NCBI GenBank assembly: GCA_003151595.1
Contig: PLXW01000138.1
Coordinates: forward strand, 1 to 7,995
Direction: 5' to 3'
Source of the DNA: Myxococcales bacterium
GTDB taxonomy: Bacteria; Myxococcota; Polyangia; Polyangiales; Polyangiaceae
Length of the DNA stretch: 7,995 bases
Numbering within the stretch: position 1 is the first letter of the stretch; every line of letters begins with the position of its first letter. Below, piece by piece: positions 1-5,445 of the stretch. The position numbers were made by a program, and so were the translations under genes. Below the pieces are notes generated by a model. It was given only the letters and a program-made list of their open reading frames with translations. It ran no database searches and was not told where the DNA came from.

Positions 1-1103
1 TCGCGCACGTTGAACGGCCAGTCGTAGTGGAGCAGCGCCACGAGGAACGAGAACGTGAACTGCAACCCCGGCCGCCCGTACCGCGCGGTGAACGCGCGCG
101 CGAGCTGCACCATGTCTTCCTTGCGCTCGCGGAGCGGCGGCAAGCGGACGACGTGCTCGTTCAAGCGGGCGAACAGGTCACCGCGGAACTTCTCTTCGCG
201 GACGTACTGCGTGAGGTCGCGGTGCGTCGCGCACACGACGCGGATGTCGACGCGCTCGGCCGTCGTCGCGCCGAGCGGGAACACTTCGCGCGCTTGCAGC
301 ACGCGCAGCAGCTTGGCCTGCGCTTCGAGCGGCATGTCGCCGATCTCGTCGAGGAACAACGTGCCGCCGTCGGCCAGCTTGATGAGGCCAGGCTTGTCGC
401 GATCAGCGCCGCTGAACGCCCCGCGCCGGTAGCCGAACAGCTCGCTCTCCAGGAGGTTCGGCGGAATCGCCGCGCAGTTGATCGCTTGAAAGCTTCCGCG
501 CCGCCCGCTCGCGCGATGGATGCCGCGCGCCACGACCTCTTTGCCCGTGCCGGTCTCGCCGAGGATCACGCACGACAGCTCCGTGGGCGCGATGCGCTCC
601 ACGTCGGCGGCGATGGCGTCCATCTGGTATCCGCCGACCAGCTCACGCAGGAGCTTCGATCGACGCTCTCCGGCGATCTCTCCGTCGAGGCGATAGGGGA
701 CGAACTTCTCCGCGCCGGTCTCCACGTACTTGAAGATGGCGTCGCCGATCCGGATCTCGTGCAGGTGCTGGAGCTCGATCTCGTGCACGAACTGCCCGTC
801 GACCATCGTGCCGTTGCGCGACCCGAGGTCGGTCAGGATCCATTTCTTCCCGGAAGCGTCTGAACGAATGCGCGCGTGCTGCCGGCTCACGGCCTGCTCG
901 GGGACGCAGATCGGCGTCGAGATCTCGCGGCCGATGATCAGCTCGGGGACGCTGAAGACGTACGCCGAGTAGAACTGATCGAAGTTCGGCGCATAGAGGA
1001 GCACCAGGCCAGGCCGCATCGCGCGCGCCTGGATTCCGCCGGTCGGTTCTTCCTGGATGAAGTCCCCGTAGGAAGACGATGTGCCGGTGCGGTGCTTGGT
1101 CAT
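1..1103 (-). CDS. FHA-domain sigma-54-dependent transcriptional activator (C-terminus off the left edge)
   Basis: Bacterial enhancer-binding protein that would use ATP hydrolysis to open sigma-54 promoters, with an FHA phosphothreonine-binding domain as sensor instead of a receiver domain. The 367 residues present run from an ATG at 1103. FHA domain about residues 45-130, with GRE (58-60), SRQH (73-76) and SRNGT (95-99). AAA+ domain from about 150, with Walker A GETGTGKE (182-189), GAFSGA (228-233), Walker [11 protein letters not shown] (246-255), sensor I ATHRDL (292-297), an arginine-finger region [10 protein letters not shown] (306-315) and DWPFNVR at the edge. The sigma-54-contacting loop has Ser where GAFTGA has Thr, and the usual WPGNVR is WPFNVR. 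The Fis-type DNA-binding helix-turn-helix should lie outside the window. Input is inferred to be a Ser/Thr-kinase phosphoprotein. An alternative start is Met29. No strong Shine-Dalgarno is visible; the gene lies 61 bp after the S51 gene and may be co-transcribed. Confidence 0.93.
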   Translation of the reverse strand, partial: MTKHRTGTSSSYGDFIQEEPTGGIQARAMRPGLVLLYAPNFDQFYSAYVFSVPELIIGREISTPICVPEQAVSRQHARIRSDASGKKWILTDLGSRNGTMVDGQFVHEIELQHLHEIRIGDAIFKYVETGAEKFVPYRLDGEIAGERRSKLLRELVGGYQMDAIAADVERIAPTELSCVILGETGTGKEVVARGIHRASGRRGSFQAINCAAIPPNLLESELFGYRRGAFSGADRDKPGLIKLADGGTLFLDEIGDMPLEAQAKLLRVLQAREVFPLGATTAERVDIRVVCATHRDLTQYVREEKFRGDLFARLNEHVVRLPPLRERKEDMVQLARAFTARYGRPGLQFTFSFLVALLHYDWPFNVR

Positions 1104-1154
1104 CCGGTCGAATTGCGAGCGTATCACTCGGCTCGGCCGCATGCCTCGAACGCC

Positions 1155-1175
1155 GTCTCGTGTGTCAGACGAGAC
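1155..1175 (-). other. Hairpin over the S51 gene stop codon
   Basis: GTCTCGT (1155-1161) and ACGAGAC (1169-1175) are a perfect inverted repeat around a 7-base loop; one more C/G pair outside (1154/1176) makes an 8-bp stem. The TGA stop of the S51-family gene (1165-1167) lies in the loop. On the minus strand no T-run follows, so it is at best a weak or Rho-assisted terminator, or an mRNA 3' structure between this gene and the downstream activator. Confidence 0.35.
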
Positions 1176-1848
1176 GAAACGGCGGAATTCCCACGGTTTC
1201 GAGCGCGCGGTCGGGGCCGACGATGAGCCCGCTCCCCGTGGGGAGGCCGAGGAAGCGCGGCATGTTCAGGCTCTCTCCGAGGTGATCGTGCAGCATCGCG
1301 CGGACGAGTCGGAGCTCGGCCCAGTTGTCCTCTTCGGCGTGGCAGTCGATGACGAGATCAGGGACGACCCGCGCGCACGGAACGAGCGTGCCGCCGTCGT
1401 GGAGCGCGTCCTTGGGTGCACGGTCGGGCCATTCGGCCCACCACCCGCAGAGCATGATGGCTCCGGCGCTGATTCCCATGCACGGTGTGCCGCCGAGGTG
1501 AGCATCGCGGAGCCACTGGTCGGCCCCGGCGTTGGCGAGCAGGTGCGCGCCATGAATCGGATCGCCGCCGCCGAGGAAGACGAGGTCGGCGTCTTCGACG
1601 ATTGCGCGCGCCGTCAGCGGAGACATCGCCGGCGTCTCTCCGTGCACGGTGAAGCGCGCGAGCGTCGCGCCGCCGAAGGCCTTCGCGAGGAAGGCGCTCA
1701 TCTGTCCGGCGTGCGGACCGCCGGCGGCGGCGAATGACGCGGCGATGCGCGCGGGCTTGCGGCCGATCGTGGAGAGCGCGCGCGCGATGATCGCGTCGAG
1801 TGTCTTCGGTTGGGACGAGGACACGAGGTAGACGGAGCCCGCGCTCAT
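1165..1848 (-). CDS. Peptidase S51 family protein (PepE/cyanophycinase-like), altered triad
   Basis: Cytoplasmic class-I glutamine-amidotransferase-like serine hydrolase, 227 residues, close to the roughly 230 of aspartyl dipeptidase PepE. Visible motifs are FLGGGDPIHGAHLL (91-104), the nucleophile elbow GISAGA (125-130, Ser127) and a conserved His in DCHAEEDNW (His170). In E. coli PepE, as I recall its sequence, the third triad residue is the Glu of GLPEG; the matching segment here is GLPTG (201-205), with Thr204 in that place. Peptidase activity is therefore uncertain and the true substrate is unknown. The start is the ATG at 1848, which overlaps the coaE stop as ATGA and implies translational coupling; an upstream in-frame Met at 1893 would lie inside coaE and adds a basic tail not expected in the family. 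No Shine-Dalgarno is evident, as is common for coupled genes. Confidence 0.85.
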   Translation of the reverse strand: MSAGSVYLVSSSQPKTLDAIIARALSTIGRKPARIAASFAAAGGPHAGQMSAFLAKAFGGATLARFTVHGETPAMSPLTARAIVEDADLVFLGGGDPIHGAHLLANAGADQWLRDAHLGGTPCMGISAGAIMLCGWWAEWPDRAPKDALHDGGTLVPCARVVPDLVIDCHAEEDNWAELRLVRAMLHDHLGESLNMPRFLGLPTGSGLIVGPDRALETVGIPPFRLV

Positions 1849-2477
1849 GGGACCCGAGGATAGCGCGCGGCGTCGATCTTCACGTGCGCGCACACGCGAT
1901 CGAGCGCATCGTCGGCGCGCGCCGTGAGCTCGCCGAGCGTCCCCGTGTTCTCGATCACGATGTCGGCCACGGCCACCTTCGCAGCCAGCGGCATCTGCGC
2001 CGCGACCCGCGCGCGCACGTCGTCTTCGGCCGCGCGATCGCGCACGGCGGCGCGCGCCACCTGCGCCGCTTCGGACGACGACACCACGACGAGCGGACGA
2101 AACATCTCGACCATCCCGTTCTCCACGATGAGCGCCGCTTCGTAACAGACGAGCGCTTCGCCGCGCGCCGCCAGCTCGGACGCGCGCTTCATCGTGAGCG
2201 CGCCGATCCGCGGGTGAACGATCCCGTTGAGCGTCGCGCGTGCGGTCGGATCGCGAAATACGATGTCGGCCACGCGCTTTCGATCGAGCTCACCCGACGG
2301 CGTGAGCACCTCGCGCCCGAACGCCGCGACCACCGCGGCCAGCCCTTCGCTCCCCGGCTCGACCGCTTCGCGCGCCAGCACGTCGGCGTCGATCACGGCC
2401 ACGCCGCGCGCACGAAACCGAGCGGCCACGGCGCTCTTCCCCGACGCGATTCCTCCTGTGAGACCGAACAGATGCAT
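1845..2477 (-). CDS. coaE: Dephospho-CoA kinase
   Basis: Catalyses the last step of coenzyme A synthesis, ATP-dependent phosphorylation of the ribose 3'-hydroxyl of dephospho-CoA, in the cytoplasm. The 210-residue protein has the family's length. It shows the P-loop GLTGGIASGKS (5-15), the DADVLARE segment (30-37), the NGIVHPRI motif (84-91), the EAALIVE segment (113-119) in place of the usual PLLFE, and the C-terminal ADIVIENTGT (171-180). The ATG at 2477 gives the canonical MHLFGLTGG beginning; an in-frame ATG at 2495 would add six residues, and a still longer frame to 2603 runs into the divergent gene and is arginine-rich nonsense. Its TGA overlaps the S51 gene start. The divergent dehydrogenase small subunit begins only 32 bp upstream, so any coaE promoter must lie partly inside that gene. 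Confidence 0.95.
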   Translation of the reverse strand: MHLFGLTGGIASGKSAVAARFRARGVAVIDADVLAREAVEPGSEGLAAVVAAFGREVLTPSGELDRKRVADIVFRDPTARATLNGIVHPRIGALTMKRASELAARGEALVCYEAALIVENGMVEMFRPLVVVSSSEAAQVARAAVRDRAAEDDVRARVAAQMPLAAKVAVADIVIENTGTLGELTARADDALDRVCAHVKIDAARYPRVP

Positions 2478-2509
2478 GGGTGGAGTGGCTCTCATGCTAA
2501 CTCGAATCC

Positions 2510-3067
2510 GTGGGTGCTCCTCGGCCGTCGCGTCGTCGCTTCTTCGCGATCGTTGCAGGCGCGCTCGTCGCGGCCTCGGGGGCGATCGCCGTCGTGCGGA
2601 CACGCGGGTACGCGATCCCCGAGGCCACGCGCGCGAAGCTCGAGTCGCTGAACGCGTGGCAGTACATCGTGGTGCAGCACGTCGCGCGTCGCATCGCGGC
2701 GCCCGACGTCGTCGATGCCAGCATCCCGACGACCGACGACACCGACGTGGTGGGCTTCGTCGATGGTTACGTGGCGCGCGTCCCGGCCGCGATCCGCCGC
2801 GATCTGTTGCGCGCGCTGGCGTTCGTCGAGCACATGGCGCCGCTGGGCGCAGGCTTCGCGTCGCGCTTCACGCGCCTCGCGCCTGCGGAGCAAGACCGGG
2901 TGCTGGCGTCGCTCGAATCGAGCTCGCAGGATCTCCTGCGCGGCGCGTTCGACGGCCTCAAGTCGCTCGTCTTCATGGGCTACTACCGCGATCCGCGCAC
3001 GTGGCCGATCCTCCGGTACGACGGGCCGCTCGTGAACCGTCCCGACAACGGGTGGTCGCGCCCATGA
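2510..3067 (+). CDS. Tat-signal small subunit, gluconate 2-dehydrogenase subunit 3 family
   Basis: Small (gamma) subunit of a membrane- or periplasm-associated flavoprotein dehydrogenase. The 185 residues begin with a twin-arginine signal: SRRRFF (7-12) followed by a hydrophobic Ala/Val-rich stretch (13-28). The mature part is helical and ends with GYYRDPRTWPILRYDGP (157-173), the family's typical C-terminal pattern. In related FAD-dependent gluconate and glucose dehydrogenases this subunit is needed for export and maturation of the catalytic subunit, which lacks its own signal. The start is GTG at 2510: a TAA at 2498 closes the frame upstream, and no later start keeps the Tat motif. No Shine-Dalgarno is visible. 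The stop overlaps the start of the GMC gene as ATGA, a strong sign of a coupled pair. The electron path and substrate cannot be read from the sequence. Confidence 0.85.
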   Translation: MGAPRPSRRRFFAIVAGALVAASGAIAVVRTRGYAIPEATRAKLESLNAWQYIVVQHVARRIAAPDVVDASIPTTDDTDVVGFVDGYVARVPAAIRRDLLRALAFVEHMAPLGAGFASRFTRLAPAEQDRVLASLESSSQDLLRGAFDGLKSLVFMGYYRDPRTWPILRYDGPLVNRPDNGWSRP

Positions 3068-4587
3068 TCCTCCGGGGCCGCGCTCTCACCCGCGACGTGA
3101 AGCTCACCTGCGACGCCGTCGTCATCGGCACGGGCGCCGGCGGATCGATCGCCCTTCGCGAGCTCGCGCGCGCAGGCCTCGACGCCATCGGGGTCGAAGA
3201 GGGGGGCTACAACACGAGCGCCGACTTCGATCAGAACGAGTCGCGCATGATCCCGATGCTCTTTCAGGAGAGCGGGAGCCGCACGACCAAGGACCTCGCC
3301 ATCCGCGTCCTCCAGGGGCGCGGCGTCGGCGGGAGCACGGTTCACAACACCAACCTGTGCAAGCGAACGCCCGACGCGATCCTCGACCTGTGGGCGCGTT
3401 CGTACGGCGTCGTCGGCTGCTCGCCGGAGGCGATGCGCGCGTCGTTCGAGATCATCGAGCGCGATCTGTCGGTCACGAAGATCGACCCTGCGCTCCTCAA
3501 CAAGAACAACGACGCCCTTCGCCGCGGCGCCGAAGCCCTCGGATGGAAGGGGGCCGTCCTCTCGCACAACCGCGTGGGCTGCCAGCTCTCCGGCTTCTGC
3601 GAGCTCGGGTGCGCGTACGACGCGAAGCAGAACGCGCTGAAGATCGTGGTCCCGCAGGCGCTCGCCGCCGGGGCGCGCGTCTACGCCGACGTGCGCGTCG
3701 TGCGCGTCACGCACGAAGCGGGGAAGGTGACCGGGCTCGACGCCGTCGCGCTCGACGAACGCGGGAACACGCGCGCGAAGGTTCGTATCGACGCCAAGGT
3801 CGTCGTGCTCGCGGCGAGCGCGGTGGGATCGGCGGCGCTGGCGATCACCAGCGATCTCCCCGATCCGCACGACCAGATCGGGCGCGATCTCCGCATTCAT
3901 CCGGGCGCCGTCGCCGCCGGCACGTTCGACGACGAGCTCGACTCGTGGCGCGGCATCCCGCAGTCGTACGAGTGCACCGAGCACCTCGACTTCGGTGAAG
4001 GAAGCGACAAGCGCGTCTGGATCATCCCGGCCTTCGCGCACCCCATCGGCACGGCGTCGACGCTCCCCGGCTTCGGCGCCGCGCACATGCGCGCGATGCG
4101 CGAGTACCCGCGCCTCGCCGTCTTCACGGCCATGATCCACGACCAGACCAGCGGCCGCGTCACCGTCGCCGACGGCCGCCCGCAGATCGACTACCGGTTG
4201 CTCGAGTCGGATCGCGCGCAGCTCGCCAAGGGGCTCGTGGCCTGCGCGCGTCTCCTCTTCGCCGCCGGCGCGCGCGAGGTGACGATCCCCGCCATCCCCC
4301 CCGTGCGCCTTCGCTCGCCGCGCGACCTCGACACGCTCGACACGAGCTTCGTCCGCCCGCACTCGGTCCCCATGACCGCGGTGCACCCCATGGGCACGCT
4401 CCGCATGGGCGAAGACCCGAAGCGAAGCGTCGTAGCGTCCACCGGCGAGCACCACTTCGTCCGCGGCCTCTTCGTGGCCGACGGATCGCTCTTCCCGACG
4501 AGCCTCGGGGGGCCGCCGCAGATCAGCATCTACGCGTTCGCGCAGCACCTCGCGCCGCACGTGATCGCGCGGGCGAAGGGGGGGTAG
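3064..4587 (+). CDS. GMC-family FAD-dependent dehydrogenase, catalytic subunit
   Basis: Glucose-methanol-choline family flavoprotein of 507 residues that would oxidise an alcohol or sugar hydroxyl. It has the FAD-binding Rossmann motif VVIGTGAGGS (19-28), a GMC signature GRGVGGSTVHN (85-95) and the C-terminal active-site segment HPMGTLRMG (441-449), with His441 the probable catalytic base. Cys173, Cys179 and Cys183 have the C-x5-C-x3-C spacing of the [3Fe-4S]-binding cysteines in bacterial FAD-glucose dehydrogenase alpha subunits. Where most members have GVNP near the C-terminus, this one has GGPP (482-485), so the usual second active-site Asn is Pro484. There is no signal peptide, which fits piggyback Tat export with the preceding subunit. 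The start is the ATG at 3064 overlapping that subunit's stop; the same frame is open much further upstream but encodes arginine-rich shadow sequence. Substrate unknown; no cytochrome c subunit gene follows. Confidence 0.9.
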   Translation: MILRGRALTRDVKLTCDAVVIGTGAGGSIALRELARAGLDAIGVEEGGYNTSADFDQNESRMIPMLFQESGSRTTKDLAIRVLQGRGVGGSTVHNTNLCKRTPDAILDLWARSYGVVGCSPEAMRASFEIIERDLSVTKIDPALLNKNNDALRRGAEALGWKGAVLSHNRVGCQLSGFCELGCAYDAKQNALKIVVPQALAAGARVYADVRVVRVTHEAGKVTGLDAVALDERGNTRAKVRIDAKVVVLAASAVGSAALAITSDLPDPHDQIGRDLRIHPGAVAAGTFDDELDSWRGIPQSYECTEHLDFGEGSDKRVWIIPAFAHPIGTASTLPGFGAAHMRAMREYPRLAVFTAMIHDQTSGRVTVADGRPQIDYRLLESDRAQLAKGLVACARLLFAAGAREVTIPAIPPVRLRSPRDLDTLDTSFVRPHSVPMTAVHPMGTLRMGEDPKRSVVASTGEHHFVRGLFVADGSLFPTSLGGPPQISIYAFAQHLAPHVIARAKGG

Positions 4588-4590
4588 GGT

Positions 4591-5067
4591 TCACCGCCGA
4601 GCCCTCCCGCTCGGCTCGAGCCCGCGCAACACGTCCTCGACCGTGAGCCCGGCCGACTGCGCCGCGCGGAACGCGACGATGACGAGCTTCCGCACCGCCT
4701 TCGGCGAAGTGTCCGCCGCCTCGGCGACCGCGCACAAGACGGCGCTAGCGAGCTGCTGCTCCGAGGCGCCCCGTCGCGCGTTCGCGGGCAACGGCACCGG
4801 ATCGCGCGCCGCAACGGGTGCGACCCCCGCGGCCTCGAGCGTCGTGCCCGACGCCCGCGCGAGATCCTCGAGCAGCGGCCGCGGCGCCTCACGCAACGTG
4901 TAGAGGAGCGTCCGACGATCGTGGAGCGACGGGGCGGTATCGCCGATGGCCCACCGCTCGACCGTGCGCGTCGACACTCCATGGAGCTGCGCCACCCGCT
5001 TCTGCGTCAGGCCGATGGCCATGCGCACCGCCTCGAACGCCGTGACGAAGGACATGGGCTGGCTCAT
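4591..5067 (-). CDS. XRE-type helix-turn-helix DNA-binding protein
   Basis: A 158-residue probable transcriptional regulator. The N-terminal part has a helix-turn-helix, LTQKRVAQLHGVSTRTVERW (20-39), of XRE/lambda-repressor type. A Pro/Ala-rich linker (about 80-100) leads to a second helical region (101-150) that I do not recognise and that may serve for oligomerisation or ligand sensing. ATG starts exist at 5067 and at 5055 (Met5); neither has a clear Shine-Dalgarno, and the helix-turn-helix is intact with either. It converges on the dehydrogenase gene with 3 bp between the stop codons, so no terminator fits between them. The upstream region carries an array of CTGTCGGT repeats whose nearest copy is 3 bp from the ATG at 5067, which suggests autoregulation. 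Partner genes and signal are unknown. Confidence 0.75.
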   Translation of the reverse strand: MSQPMSFVTAFEAVRMAIGLTQKRVAQLHGVSTRTVERWAIGDTAPSLHDRRTLLYTLREAPRPLLEDLARASGTTLEAAGVAPVAARDPVPLPANARRGASEQQLASAVLCAVAEAADTSPKAVRKLVIVAFRAAQSAGLTVEDVLRGLEPSGRARR

Positions 5068-5111
5068 CGACCGACAGAGCAGGCCTCGACGACCGACAGT
5101 CTGTCAATGGC

Positions 5112-5196
5112 GACCGACAGGCCAGGTGCCATTAACCGCGTTTTCAAGGGCTCGAGAAGCATCCTCGTTTGCCCTCGAGGCCGTGGCCTGTCGGTC
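5112..5196. repeat. 13-bp perfect inverted repeat upstream of the XRE gene
   Basis: GACCGACAGGCCA (5112-5124) and TGGCCTGTCGGTC (5184-5196) are exact reverse complements separated by 59 bp. The arms contain two of the CTGTCGGT cores but extend the match five bases beyond them. The enclosed segment includes the most A/T-rich stretch of this intergenic region (about 5130-5147), a reasonable place for a promoter, although I find no convincing pair of -35 and -10 boxes there. Confidence 0.6.
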
Positions 5197-5209
5197 ACGA
5201 TCCGACAGG
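5187..5209. promoter_or_regulatory. Palindromic operator-like site
   Basis: CCTGTCGG (5187-5194), a 7-base spacer and CCGACAGG (5202-5209) form a perfect 8-bp dyad. It is the only place in the array where two cores face each other at close range, so it resembles the site for a dimeric helix-turn-helix protein. Assignment to the neighbouring XRE protein is inference. Confidence 0.45.
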
Positions 5210-5382
5210 ATCGCCGTCACGAGAGCCAATCGAGCCAATTTCCAGAGCGACTGGGGACATGGCGACACCCGACCCCTGTCGGTAGTGACACCTGATCCTG
5301 TCGGTAACGACACCTGATCCTGACGGTAACGCCCCGTGGGAGCACGCGTCCCGAGCGCCCCCTCGGAGGGGACCCCAGACCC

Positions 5383-5425
5383 ACAAAACACGAAACCCCG
5401 GCGCGCACGAAGCGGCCGGGGTTCC
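5383..5425 (-). terminator. Rho-independent terminator of the lipoprotein gene
   Basis: On the minus strand, 20 bp after the lipoprotein stop codon, GGAACCCCGG (5425-5416) and CCGGGGTTTC (5401-5392) form a 10-bp stem with one G-U pair around a 14-base loop. The T-rich sequence TTTCGTGTTTTG follows at once (about 5395-5384). It separates the lipoprotein transcript from the repeat array and XRE gene downstream. On the plus strand no T-run follows the stem. Confidence 0.75.
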
Positions 5426-5445
5426 GATTCGATGATTCTAGAGAA

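Larger units (their letters stand above)
5070..5327. repeat. Array of eight CTGTCGGT/ACCGACAG repeats, operator array or transposon-end remnant
   Basis: Exact ACCGACAG lies at 5070-5077, 5092-5099 and 5113-5120 (starts 22 and 21 bp apart). Exact CTGTCGGT lies at 5188-5195, 5276-5283 and 5298-5305, and one-mismatch copies at 5201-5208 (TCCGACAG) and 5320-5327 (CTGACGGT). The right-hand trio is a true tandem repeat of period 22: the first two units, from 5275 and 5297, differ only at two bases (TAGTG versus TAACG), and the third diverges after TAACG. The left trio conserves mainly CTGTCGGTCG on the minus strand. Even spacing near two helical turns suggests protein binding on one face of the DNA. 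It fits an operator for the adjacent XRE regulator; multi-repeat ends of an IS21- or Tn7-like element are the main alternative. Confidence 0.75.

Noticed and set aside
2227..3063. Extension of the GMC frame some 280 codons upstream of 3064
   Set aside because: The upstream part is Arg/Ala/Gly-rich, overlaps coaE antisense and the Tat-signal gene, and lacks any family motif. The GMC FAD motif begins correctly just after the ATG at 3064.
3476..3483. A further CTGTCGGT inside the GMC gene
   Set aside because: Single isolated copy in coding sequence (within ERDLSVTK), without the 22-bp spacing; most likely chance.
2983..4560. Long minus-strand open frame opposite the GMC gene
   Set aside because: Arg/Asp/Glu-rich antisense shadow; the plus strand carries clear GMC motifs throughout.
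5102..5107. TTGACA on the minus strand as a -35 box for the XRE gene
   Set aside because: A 17- or 18-bp spacer leads to GCCTGC or CCTGCT, not a -10 box; the hexamer arises from the GACAG-T-CTGTC palindrome.
5275..5340. CRISPR-like direct repeats
   Set aside because: The period is 22 bp with no unique spacers between the units, so this is tandem repetition and not a repeat-spacer array; no cas genes are present.
5359..5371. CCCCT-CGG-AGGGG small hairpin
   Set aside because: Only five base pairs with no T-run on either side; expected by chance in such G+C-rich sequence.
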